This document shows, piece after piece, positions 8,278-15,590 of a stretch of DNA of 42,671 nt. Each line of letters opens with the position of its first letter. Positions within the stretch are counted from its first letter, which is position 1. A program made the translations under genes and the position numbers. Source of the stretch: Azospirillum brasilense (lineage in GTDB: Bacteria > Pseudomonadota > Alphaproteobacteria > Rickettsiales > UBA3002); assembly GCA_003241645.1 (NCBI GenBank), contig QFOX01000008.1, positions 1 through 42,671 on the forward strand, written 5' to 3'. A model generated the notes under the pieces. It was given only the letters and a program-made list of their open reading frames with translations, was not told the DNA's origin and did no database searches.

Positions 8278-9945
8278 ATGACAGTCACTTCCGGCCAGAT
8301 CCAGCAGCTTGATGGCGCCATGCGCCAGTATTACGAGGCGGTCTACCGTGCTTCGCATGCGGCGTACCACAAGAATTTCGACCTGAGCGCCCGCCGCGCG
8401 GTCATCAGCGACCACGACCTGTACGCCCTGCGCGACCGCGTGACCGAGCTGGCCGATCCCGTCAACCAGGCGACCTTTACGCTGGATTCCTACGCCGCCC
8501 GCGCCATTGAACGCGCCGCCCGCGAACGTGCCACCCGCGATACGCGCGGCGGTGTCGCCGTGGATGCCGGCCTGCGCGCTGGCCTGCAGGAATATACCGG
8601 CAGCCTTTCGAAAGAGGTGCTGGCCGAGTTGGACAATTACAACGCCCCGGCGCAACGCACCCGTGCGGGCAGCACCATGCAGGCAGAACGCAGCCACGAG
8701 GAATTGCTGGCCGCCGCACGCGGTGGCAACACCCGCATGGCGAACCGTGAGAGATCACCCGAACTGGGCGGATCGGTCATTCCGGCTGCGCAGGCAAGCA
8801 CCCCGCGCCCGGCCGCGCCGCAAGTGGCACCGCTGGAGCAGGCCCTGCGCGATGTGCTGGACCGTGGCGGCAAACGCGACCGCCGCGACGAGGTGATGAC
8901 AATCCTGAACGAGGTGAGGGCTTCAGGTCTTAATGCGAGCCAAGCCATTCCCGAACTGCGCCGCATGCAGCAGGAAGCCGTGGCCAACTGGCATCCGCCC
9001 ATGATGGCGCCGACCGGTGACCTTGGCCTTGCGGCCGATGTGCTGGAGCGCAAGCAACGTATTGAACAGGGCCGCCGCCGTCAGGCACCCGCTGCTGAAG
9101 CCCCCGCCACGGGCGGCCAGGCTGCCCCGGCGCCCGCCGCTGGCGGTGCTGCTGCCCCCGCAGCTCCGGCGCAAGGCGCTGCTCCTTCGGAAGCTGCACC
9201 CTCGGCCGCACCGCGTGCCGCGCGCGGCAACTACGAAACGATCGACCCGGCTATTCAGCTTCAGCTGGAGAAACTGGGCCACACCACCGGCACCCGTAAC
9301 ACGCAGCGCTTCGGCGAACAGGCTGACGCGGCGCGCATGGATGGCCTGCTTGGCCCCAAAACCAAGGATGCGATCAAGGCCGTGCTTGGCCATGAGGTGA
9401 GCTTCCCGCTGAACGAAGCGGCGCTGGTCGAACTGAACACCAAGATCACCGAGCAGCTTGCGGCCCGTGGCACGGGCCAGCCGCAGGCAGCTGCTGCCGC
9501 TCCGGCTGCACCGCAACTCCAACCCGCGCAATTTGATGCTGCGACCCGCCAAGCGGTATCGAATGCGATGCGAAATTCGGCTGGTAAGGATCAGAACGAT
9601 AATAACTATACGGATTACGTGGATTCGGTTGATGCCATTGCTGGCATGTTCCGTACAGGCTTCCAGCTTGAGCTAACGCCTCAGCAAATAGCTAATATTC
9701 GATATGAAAATGGTATCATTTCAAGCCCTGATATCCTTCGTCTTGAGAGAGCTTTGAACGCATTACGCGGCGACGCTGCTCCCATGCAGGAAGATGGTAA
9801 ATGGGATAGCCGCTTGACCCAAATTGCACGATCGGAAGGAATGCGAACCTTTATTGGAACCGTGTATCAGGCTGAATCAGTCGCGAATGTCGATGCGCCA
9901 GGTAGTACCCCCGGCGGTTCAGGCGAACGCCAGCGCGGGGCGTAA
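8278..9945 (+). CDS. Large protein of unknown function with peptidoglycan-binding-like segment and foreign 3' end
   Basis: 555 residues from ATG 8278, which has AGGAG seven bases upstream; a GTG at 8248 is in frame but has no such site. No signal peptide is seen. The first 150 residues are helical and charged, followed by an Ala/Pro-rich linker (about 275-325). A segment near 330-385 (MDGLLGPKTKDAIK) resembles the repeat of PG_binding_1 modules; this is weak evidence. The second half of the C-terminal region (from about base 9560) switches to AT-rich codons and to Asn/Asp/Tyr-rich sequence quite unlike the first 1.2 kb, suggesting recombination or a variable domain. No function is recognised. 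Confidence 0.7.
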   Translation: MTVTSGQIQQLDGAMRQYYEAVYRASHAAYHKNFDLSARRAVISDHDLYALRDRVTELADPVNQATFTLDSYAARAIERAARERATRDTRGGVAVDAGLRAGLQEYTGSLSKEVLAELDNYNAPAQRTRAGSTMQAERSHEELLAAARGGNTRMANRERSPELGGSVIPAAQASTPRPAAPQVAPLEQALRDVLDRGGKRDRRDEVMTILNEVRASGLNASQAIPELRRMQQEAVANWHPPMMAPTGDLGLAADVLERKQRIEQGRRRQAPAAEAPATGGQAAPAPAAGGAAAPAAPAQGAAPSEAAPSAAPRAARGNYETIDPAIQLQLEKLGHTTGTRNTQRFGEQADAARMDGLLGPKTKDAIKAVLGHEVSFPLNEAALVELNTKITEQLAARGTGQPQAAAAAPAAPQLQPAQFDAATRQAVSNAMRNSAGKDQNDNNYTDYVDSVDAIAGMFRTGFQLELTPQQIANIRYENGIISSPDILRLERALNALRGDAAPMQEDGKWDSRLTQIARSEGMRTFIGTVYQAESVANVDAPGSTPGGSGERQRGA

Positions 9946-9970
9946 CGGCCACGCATAAGCAATTCGTGAA

Positions 9971-9996
9971 AAAGGCGCCTCCGGGTGCCTTTTTTA
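9971..9996 (+). terminator. Rho-independent terminator
   Basis: AAAGGCGC pairs with GTGCCTTT (one G-U) around a short loop, followed by a run of T. It lies 25 bases after the preceding stop. Confidence 0.8.
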
Positions 9997-10112
9997 TTGT
10001 TTCCCATTCGCTTAAATCCGTTTTCTTACCGCTTGCCTGCACTTGCGCGGACTGCTAGGCCTTTGCCTTTCCCGCATACCAGCTATGCGCGTTCACCACT
10101 CACGGGGGTTGC

Positions 10113-11726
10113 ATGTTCAAGAACCTGCTCGCAAAAAAATCCGTTGCCCAGATCCAATCCGAAGCCAATGCCGGCACGCTGAAACGCACGCTGGGCAAAT
10201 GGAACCTCGTCAGCCTTGGCATCGGCTGCATCATCGGCGCGGGCATCTTCGTGATGACCGGCACCGCCGCCGCCAACCATGCGGGCCCCGCGCTGGTCAT
10301 GAGCTTCATCTTCACCGGCATTGCCTGCGCGTTCGTAGGCCTGTGCTACGCCGAGCTGGCCTCGGTGCTGCCCATCTCGGGTTCGGCCTATACCTATGCC
10401 TACGCCACGCTGGGCGAGGTGCTCGCCTGGATCATGGGCTGGCTGCTGGTGCTGGAATATGGCGTGGCGGCCTCCACCGTCGCAGTGGGATGGTCCGGCT
10501 ATATCAATAGCTTCCTGCTAAGTTTTGGTGTGGTGATTCCGCCTGAGTTAACGGTGGCCACCGGCCAACCCGTGATGGTGACCGATGTTTACCACCCCAT
10601 GTTCGAAGCCATGGGCTACGCCTTCAACGAAAAGGGCCAGCTGCTGCTGAGCGCCGGCGGCGACCTCGTGCGCGGCCTGTTCAACCTGCCGGCCACCATT
10701 GGTATTGCCATGGTGACCGCGCTGCTGATCGTGGGCGTGAGCGAATCCGCCAAGGTGAACAACTTCATCGTGTTCGTGAAGGTCGCGGTGGTGGTGCTGT
10801 TCGTGGCCATCGGTATCTTCTATGTGGACCCGGCCAACTGGCACCCGTTCATTCCCGAGAACACCGGCCCCGGCGAATATGGCTGGGATGGTATTTTCCG
10901 TGCGGCCTCTATCATCTTCTTCGCGTATGTGGGCTTTGAAGCCGTATCCACCGCCGCGCAGGAAGCCAAGGACCCCCAGAAAGACATGCCGTTCGGCATT
11001 CTCGGCTCGCTGCTGGTGTGCACGCTGCTCTATATCGGCGTGAGCGCGGTGATGACCGGCATCGTGCCGTTCAAGCAGCTGGCCGTGGCCGACCCCATGG
11101 CCGTAGCGGTCGATAAGATCGGCCTTGGCTGGTTCGCGTTCCTCATCAAGGTGGGGGCCATCATGGGCCTGTCCTCGGTGATGATGGTGCTGATCTATGG
11201 CCAGACCCGCATCTTCTACGTGATGAGCCGCGACGGGCTGATGCCCGGCGCCTTCGCTCGCGTGCACAAGAAGTTCCAGACCCCGCACATCAACACCATG
11301 ATCGTGGGTGTGGTGGTGGCCATCGCCGCGGGCGTGACGCCCATCACCCTGCTGGGTGACCTGGTGAGCCTCGGCACGCTGATGGCGTTCATCATCGTGT
11401 GCTTCAGCGTGCTCTACCTGCGCAAGACGCAGCCCAACCTGCCGCGTCCGTTCCGCACCCCCGGTGCGCCGATCACGCCGCTGCTGGGCATGGCGACCTG
11501 CGGTTACCTCGTGTTCTCGATCTTCTTCGGCACGGATAAGTCGGGCAGCATCGTGCTCACCGAAAGCGGCGCGCATGTGCTTAGCCTGACCGGCCCGTAC
11601 ATGCTGGTGGGGGCGGTCATCTACCTCGTGTATGGCGCGCATAAGAGCAAGCTGCGCAATGGCGAAGTTCCCCGCACGGGCAACGCGGGCTTCATTGCCG
11701 AAGACCACGAGAAACGTACCGACTAA
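10113..11726 (+). CDS. APC-superfamily amino-acid permease (cationic amino-acid transporter type)
   Basis: 537 residues with about 12-14 hydrophobic segments. The N-terminal motif GIGCIIGAGIFVMTGTAAANHAG is the unwound-helix substrate motif of the APC superfamily. AGPALVMSFIFTGIACAFVGLCYAELASVLPISGSAYTYAY and GFEAVSTAAQEAKDPQKDMP are typical of the CAT/YfnA subgroup. It likely imports an amino acid by proton symport across the inner membrane; the substrate cannot be read. The start at 10113 is ATG, ahead of the usual soluble N-terminal segment. It is flanked by a terminator upstream and a hairpin downstream, so it is probably monocistronic. Confidence 0.88.
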   Translation: MFKNLLAKKSVAQIQSEANAGTLKRTLGKWNLVSLGIGCIIGAGIFVMTGTAAANHAGPALVMSFIFTGIACAFVGLCYAELASVLPISGSAYTYAYATLGEVLAWIMGWLLVLEYGVAASTVAVGWSGYINSFLLSFGVVIPPELTVATGQPVMVTDVYHPMFEAMGYAFNEKGQLLLSAGGDLVRGLFNLPATIGIAMVTALLIVGVSESAKVNNFIVFVKVAVVVLFVAIGIFYVDPANWHPFIPENTGPGEYGWDGIFRAASIIFFAYVGFEAVSTAAQEAKDPQKDMPFGILGSLLVCTLLYIGVSAVMTGIVPFKQLAVADPMAVAVDKIGLGWFAFLIKVGAIMGLSSVMMVLIYGQTRIFYVMSRDGLMPGAFARVHKKFQTPHINTMIVGVVVAIAAGVTPITLLGDLVSLGTLMAFIIVCFSVLYLRKTQPNLPRPFRTPGAPITPLLGMATCGYLVFSIFFGTDKSGSIVLTESGAHVLSLTGPYMLVGAVIYLVYGAHKSKLRNGEVPRTGNAGFIAEDHEKRTD

Positions 11727-11743
11727 AAACGCTTGTATGTTGC

Positions 11744-11769
11744 CGGGGCGGGCGTTAGAACCTGCCCCG
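11744..11769 (+). terminator. Possible terminator hairpin after the permease
   Basis: CGGGGCGGG pairs with CCTGCCCCG (one G-U) around 8 bases, between the permease stop and the tRNA. There is no T-run. Confidence 0.35.
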
Positions 11770-11785
11770 CGCCAACAGGCCATGT

Positions 11786-11823
11786 GCCGCTTTAGCTCAG
11801 CTGGTAGAGCACCTCATTCGTAA
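11786..11823 (+). pseudogene. 5' half of a disrupted tRNA-Thr(CGT)
   Basis: Acceptor strand GCCGCTT, then TA, a D-arm (GCTC...GAGC), the 5' anticodon stem CCTCA and the loop TTCGTAA (anticodon CGT at 11819-11821). The sequence then becomes unrelated. The missing half is at 23898-23942: its TGAGG pairs with CCTCA and its AAGCGGC pairs perfectly with GCCGCTT. The tRNA was therefore whole before the island inserted into the anticodon loop. Confidence 0.92.
11816..11823 (+). other. attL core
   Basis: ATTCGTAA, the anticodon loop of the tRNA plus one stem base, repeated exactly at 23897-23904. To the left is tRNA; to the right (GTTCC...) is island. Confidence 0.8.
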
Positions 11824-11855
11824 GTTCCATCCGCACTGTTTTAAGCACTTCTAAG

Positions 11856-11869
11856 CTGTACTAAACTGT
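11856..11869 (+). repeat. 14-bp repeat CTGTACTAAACTGT, copy 1 (copy 2 at 13155-13168)
   Basis: The same 14 bases occur upstream of int and again nine bases after its stop. They therefore bracket the integrase gene as direct repeats. This could be a binding site for Int or a directionality factor, or a scar of an integrase cassette exchange. Confidence 0.5.
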
Positions 11870-11943
11870 GTGCTATCACATTGTAACACCATAAGATTGT
11901 TGCCTGAAGAGGGTTAAGCCCTCCATCATGGTTTGAAGCAGCA

Positions 11944-11964
11944 ATGTTATTAGGGTGTTATTAA
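11944..11964 (+). repeat. Left terminal repeat, putative arm-type integrase site
   Basis: 21 bases made of two direct copies of TGTTATTA separated by three bases, ending at the int start codon. The same 21 bases with one change are at 23784-23804, near the right end. Paired short direct repeats inside each end are the usual layout of arm-type sites of tyrosine integrases. Confidence 0.6.
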
Positions 11965-13146
11965 ATGCCGGTTCTGAAGCTCACAAAGACAGCGGTGGAG
12001 AACATTCCGTTCACAAGCAGCGGACAGGTTCTTTATTGCGATACCGAATTGCCAGGATTCTGGGTGCTGGTTGGGAAAACCAGTAAAACGTATCTTGCCA
12101 AGGGGCGCGTCAATCGCAGAGATGTACGCTGTACTATCGGCAAGCATGGCGTTTTTACCACGGAGGAAGCGCGCAGAGATGCTCGCCTGATGCTTGCGGA
12201 TATGGCACGGGGCATTGATCCGAATGCCATCAAGAAGGAAAAGGCTAAGAAGCGTCTGACGTTCGGCGAGGCTTTTACGACATTCCTTGAAATCAAACAG
12301 GATCTCAGCCCCAGAACAGTCGAAGACTACACCCAAGCCGTTAATCGCTACTTGGATGACTGGAAAAGCAAACCGCTTGATCAAATCACCAAAGAAATGG
12401 TGATGCAGCGCAATTCCTACATACGACAGAATCACGGCGGCGCAGTGGCAACTAAGGCTATGCGTGTCCTGAGCACGGTCTATAATACGGCAACATTATT
12501 TGACGACAATCTGCCCGAGAATCCCGTGATCCGACTTTCGCGTGGAAGGCTTTGGTATAAATCCACACCGCGTGACGGTTACATCAAAGAACACCAGATG
12601 CCGACATGGTATAACGCCGTGGTTCAATGTCCCAGCAGCACGATACGGGACTATCTTTTGCTGCTCCTTTTTACGGGGCTGCGGAAATCCGAAGGAGCGC
12701 AACTAACGTGGGATTGCATCGATTTTGAGGAGGAAACGTTCACGGTCAAAATGACCAAGAACAAGCGCAAGCATGTGCTGCCCTTATGTAGCTTCACCAA
12801 GCAACTGCTACTGGATCGCTACCATTGTCGGCAGAGTGACGAGTTTGTATTTCCCAGTAAGGGTAAGCGTGGCTACCTCACCGAGCCTAAGAAGGCTCTA
12901 TATAAAATTACAGAGGACACGGGCATTAAATTCACCCTGCATGATCTGCGACGCACCTTTATTACGACTGCCGAATCGCTGGAATTATCCTCATACGCTC
13001 TCAAATACATGCTGAACCATCTGACGGGAACCGATGTGACAGGGCGATATATTATCCGTGGCGTGGAGCGTGTCAGGGATCCGATGAATCGCACAAGTCG
13101 TAAACTGTTGGAGATGATTCATCCCAGACCAGCCTTGGCTGCGTGA
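11965..13146 (+). CDS. int: Tyrosine recombinase / island integrase
   Basis: 393 residues. An N-terminal DUF4102-like arm-binding region (about 1-90, including TYLAKGRVNRRDVRCTIGKHG) is followed by a core-binding domain (about 98-195) and a catalytic domain. The catalytic domain has R240 (FTGLRKSEG), a K near 264-269, H326-x-x-R329 (LHDLRRTF), H352 (NHLTGTDVT) and the nucleophile Y362 (GRYII). All catalytic positions are present. It lies 141 bases inside attL and is transcribed into the island, the normal position for the enzyme that integrated it. Codon use is more AT-rich than in the flanking genes. The start overlaps the end of the left 21-bp repeat, so Int binding there would block its own translation-initiation region or promoter; this is inference. 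Confidence 0.93.
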   Translation: MPVLKLTKTAVENIPFTSSGQVLYCDTELPGFWVLVGKTSKTYLAKGRVNRRDVRCTIGKHGVFTTEEARRDARLMLADMARGIDPNAIKKEKAKKRLTFGEAFTTFLEIKQDLSPRTVEDYTQAVNRYLDDWKSKPLDQITKEMVMQRNSYIRQNHGGAVATKAMRVLSTVYNTATLFDDNLPENPVIRLSRGRLWYKSTPRDGYIKEHQMPTWYNAVVQCPSSTIRDYLLLLLFTGLRKSEGAQLTWDCIDFEEETFTVKMTKNKRKHVLPLCSFTKQLLLDRYHCRQSDEFVFPSKGKRGYLTEPKKALYKITEDTGIKFTLHDLRRTFITTAESLELSSYALKYMLNHLTGTDVTGRYIIRGVERVRDPMNRTSRKLLEMIHPRPALAA

Positions 13147-13154
13147 GTACCAAA

Positions 13155-13168
13155 CTGTACTAAACTGT
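13155..13168 (+). repeat. 14-bp repeat CTGTACTAAACTGT, copy 2
   Basis: Exact copy of 11856-11869, just after the int stop. The neighbouring bases extend a tandem AACTGTA pattern. Confidence 0.5.
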
Positions 13169-13213
13169 ATGAAACTCTCCAGTTGGCTGCTTCCGCCTTT
13201 GACAATCAATCTC

Positions 13214-13360
13214 ACATGCGTATTCTGCGTTCACTTCCTTCGAGGGAAGAGATTACGCATAAAGTGGGTGGCAGTCCCACAACCTCGAACGACTCGTTTA
13301 TCGAATGAATCCTCCTTGCGGAGGTGAGCATGGCAGAGAGTCGCAGCAGAAGCACCTCAC
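13214..13360 (+). ncRNA. Run of consecutive hairpins, possible structured leader RNA
   Basis: In the 299-base gap between int and the AlpA-like gene, stems follow one another. ATGCGTA/TACGCAT (13216-13222 with 13254-13260) encloses CTTCC/GGAAG (13234-13238 with 13245-13249). Then come GTGGG/CCCAC (13264-13268 with 13276-13280), AACGA/TCGTT (13288-13298) and CCTCC/GGAGG (13311-13315 with 13320-13324). The last GGAGG can instead pair as GAGGTG with CACCTC at 13353-13358, a mutually exclusive fold. I do not recognise a known RNA family. The rest of the gap shows nothing clear. Confidence 0.35.
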
Positions 13361-13392
13361 ATTACAAACCCGTAGTGTACTGCTTTTTCTAG
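13330..13392 (+). CDS. Possible 20-residue leader peptide
   Basis: An ATG at 13330 follows GGAGG (13320-13324) with five-base spacing. The 20 codons read MAESRSRSTSHYKPVVYCFF and end in TAG. The Shine-Dalgarno sequence lies in the 3' arm of the CCTCC/GGAGG hairpin, so its translation could be controlled by folding. It is basic at the N-terminus and aromatic at the end. It may be a true small protein, a leader peptide for the downstream AlpA-like gene, or chance. Confidence 0.3.
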   Translation: MAESRSRSTSHYKPVVYCFF

Positions 13393-13445
13393 CGACGAGT
13401 CCCGTAGATTGGCAGCGCACTACCTAACTTGAAAGGAGTGCTGCC

Positions 13446-13661
13446 ATGCACAAACTCTATACTACTGGCGAAGTCGCCAAACTTCTCAATGTGTCCAAAG
13501 CCTGGCTTGAATATCACCGCTGGAAAGGCGATGGGATTCCATTCATCCGTTTGCAAGGCACTCGCAGTGTGCGTTATCTCGAAGAAGATATAAAAGCCTG
13601 GCTGGCTTCTCAGAAAAAACTCAATGTTCCAAAAGAAGGGGGTAGCTATGCAAGCTATTAG
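13446..13661 (+). CDS. AlpA/excisionase-like helix-turn-helix protein
   Basis: 71 residues. LYTTGEVAKLLNVSKAWLEYHRWKGDGIPFIRLQGTRSVRYLEEDIKAWL is the winged-helix (MerR-like HTH_17) layout of AlpA and Xis proteins: a helix-turn-helix at about 6-25, then a short wing ending in a conserved 'I..WL' helix. Such proteins act as excisionases or activate int/replication genes in islands. AAAGGAG lies just before ATG 13446. It overlaps the next gene by 14 bases, so the two are co-translated. Confidence 0.8.
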   Translation: MHKLYTTGEVAKLLNVSKAWLEYHRWKGDGIPFIRLQGTRSVRYLEEDIKAWLASQKKLNVPKEGGSYASY

Positions 13662-14250
13662 CCCCTGTCTTAACACCATACGTCAGTTTCATGCGGCAGT
13701 GTTTAGTGAATGTCTTGGCCTCATTGCGCTTCGATCATTTCGAGAGAGCGGTGACCGTGATAGCAGCAAGAAACCTGTCATGGAATGGGTGGAGAATGAT
13801 TCAGATGCAACAGGCCGAATCTATACTTTTGCAGAATCAGCCAACAACCGTGGCATGGCGTGTTACTGCATTCCTGGTATCGTTGCTGAACGGGGTATGG
13901 CTGGTAGTGCCAATGTCGTTTCAATGCAAACGCTGCTTACTGATATTGACACGGGGAACACGGCTGAAAAGCTGGATTCTGCGGTAAAATACCTAGGAAA
14001 GCCTACTCTGGTGGTAGAGTCTGGAGGCATTACGGATATGGGGCACCCCAAGATCCACGCCTATTGGAAGTTAGCGCAACCTGTAACAGGGGATGAGCTA
14101 CGCAAGCTGGTACAGGCACGACACGAAATCGCAGTGAAGATTGGCGGGGATGAGCATTTCAAATCCGCCCATCAGCCTATCCGAATCGCTGGATCCATCT
14201 ACCACAAAACCCAGCCAAGTAAACTCGTCACCATTCGGGAGGCGCTATGA
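13648..14250 (+). CDS. RepB-type primase N-terminal domain (truncated replication protein)
   Basis: 200 residues from ATG 13648, preceded by a purine-rich ribosome-binding site; ATG 13624 in frame is possible. The motifs LLTDIDTGNT (acidic metal-binding h-D-h-D), TLVVESGG, HPKIHAYWKLAQPV and QPIRIAGSIYHK match the archaeo-eukaryotic-type primase domain of RepB/phage replication proteins. In that family the domain is normally followed by a helicase or ATPase part, which is absent here: the reading frame stops and a convergent gene follows at once. It may be a stand-alone primase, but more likely it is a remnant of the island's ancestral replication module. It is encoded directly behind AlpA, as in plasmids and satellites. 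Confidence 0.65.
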   Translation: MQAISPCLNTIRQFHAAVFSECLGLIALRSFRESGDRDSSKKPVMEWVENDSDATGRIYTFAESANNRGMACYCIPGIVAERGMAGSANVVSMQTLLTDIDTGNTAEKLDSAVKYLGKPTLVVESGGITDMGHPKIHAYWKLAQPVTGDELRKLVQARHEIAVKIGGDEHFKSAHQPIRIAGSIYHKTQPSKLVTIREAL

Positions 14251-14257
14251 GTGTAAC

Positions 14258-14890
14258 CTACCAAGACCCGACAGCAACCGCTGTTGGTAGAGATAGGTTC
14301 TGAACCCTGCCTAGGTCGTCCCTCATCGCAAATGTCTGCTGTTGCTTTCCTCCAGGCCTACCAAACCAGGCCTCTGCTACCCCAACAAGATCGCTATTGA
14401 CGGGCTTGGAGATAAATCGTGTGCCCAAGGTCTTTGTTAATTCAGGATCTGGCAAAGTAATAAAGTCGCCTTTAGCTCGTAAATCGTCAAGGCTAGGAGC
14501 TTCTGTAACTATGGCTCGTTGAAACATTTTACGAGGGATTGCGATCCCAGGTATCATTTTACCGAATGCCTCAGGAAATAAGGGGGCCATGAAATCGATG
14601 TAATGAGTTTTGGTCTGAACCCACATATGAAACCCGTCAGAGTCTGTACTAACCTTTGCGCCATCATCTTTGCCAAAGAAAGCTACGTTAGGCTCATCGC
14701 TAATACGCAGCGCAAAGCCGCCTGCTACCGGAATTGCAGCGATGCTATAATGCTTTTCAAGGATATAGGCGCCATAGCAGGCAAAGAAGATGCAGGATCG
14801 CTCAGGATTGCTGCCGACACTATTCAAAATCCCACATGCTGTCTGATAGATGCGGTTGTATTCTGCTAAAGATAAAGGGCGTTTTTCCAT
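14258..14890 (-). CDS. DUF2026 family protein
   Basis: 210 residues. YNRIYQTACGIL, RSCIFFACYGAYILEKHYSIAAI, GGFALRI and DGFHMWVQTKTHYIDFMAPLFPEAF fit the DUF2026 pattern as I remember it. C33, H88 and D99 occur in the order and setting (Cys at a helix start, His on a strand, Asp about ten residues later) of papain/transglutaminase-like enzymes, so it could be a cysteine hydrolase. This is inference from the pattern only. No signal peptide is present, so it is cytoplasmic. It runs against the primase gene and away from the copper cluster, separate from both, and reads as island cargo. Confidence 0.6.
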   Translation of the reverse strand: MEKRPLSLAEYNRIYQTACGILNSVGSNPERSCIFFACYGAYILEKHYSIAAIPVAGGFALRISDEPNVAFFGKDDGAKVSTDSDGFHMWVQTKTHYIDFMAPLFPEAFGKMIPGIAIPRKMFQRAIVTEAPSLDDLRAKGDFITLPDPELTKTLGTRFISKPVNSDLVGVAEAWFGRPGGKQQQTFAMRDDLGRVQNLSLPTAVAVGSW

Positions 14891-14937
14891 AGCTCGATAC
14901 TTGCATTTTGGTCAGAATTTGAGAACCACTAATAATC

Positions 14938-14949
14938 AATTAGGCGGCC
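14938..14949 (+). repeat. AATTAGGCGGCC, copy left of the copper cluster
   Basis: 12 bases whose exact reverse complement forms the island side of attR (23888-23899). An 11/12 match in the same orientation is at 22162-22173, just after the copper cluster. Confidence 0.5.
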
Positions 14950-15128
14950 TTTATATCGCCAGACCATATAGTAACAAATTGAATCAACATCTTATGAGGC
15001 TAATGAAACCAGATTTGCACCTGCCTCTAAGATTAATAACAGCATAATAACAAAGAGATTTTGCCAAGCTGTTTTGACTTGGTTCGTATTATATTGAAAA
15101 AATCGGCTGTAGGTGTAAATTAACATTC

Positions 15129-15515
15129 GTGAAAATGTATGCACACATCTTTGCTGTATTGGCGCTCGTAATAACTACGAGTTTTGCGCCTGTCGTGCAC
15201 GCTATGCCTCATAGTAGCAAAAATACGGCTCAAATTGTGAAAGAAGAGGCCTCTAAAGGGCATGATTGCCATGCACACGGGGCCGTAAAAGGTGCTTCTC
15301 AAAAAGCTGCGCAAAACGATCAAGATCAGGGCCAGTGCTGTGATAAGGGCATGTGCAAATGCGTGGGCGGCAACTGCCACGGCATGTCTAAAATCTTCGG
15401 CAATGGCAGCAATTCCATGTCAGCCGTTTCAACGAGCAACGAAGTGTTTGCGTTCGACAGCCAGCTTGTCGCTTCCGCACTTCCCGAACGCTTAAAACGA
15501 CCTCCCAAAGCCTAA
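15129..15515 (+). CDS. Small secreted Cys/His-rich protein of the copper cluster
   Basis: 128 residues from GTG 15129 (ATG 15135 is the alternative; neither has a clear ribosome-binding site). A Sec signal peptide MKMYAHIFAVLALVITTSFAPVVHA is followed by a mature part with HDCHAHG and CCDKGMCKCVGGNCHG, a dense set of Cys and His suited to binding copper. It heads a co-directional run of copper genes and is probably a periplasmic metal-binding protein. I do not recognise a named family. Confidence 0.65.
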   Translation: MKMYAHIFAVLALVITTSFAPVVHAMPHSSKNTAQIVKEEASKGHDCHAHGAVKGASQKAAQNDQDQGQCCDKGMCKCVGGNCHGMSKIFGNGSNSMSAVSTSNEVFAFDSQLVASALPERLKRPPKA

Positions 15516-15590
15516 TCCTGTTTTTCTATTGAACGTGACCGCCTAGTTGCGCGGTTCGCGGCTATTTTCAATGCAAATCAAGGATTAGTT

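Noticed and set aside
11786..11823. The left tRNA fragment as a functional tRNA with an intron
   Set aside because: The 3' half is 12 kb away beyond protein genes and there are no group I intron features. Splicing is implausible, so integration into the gene explains it.
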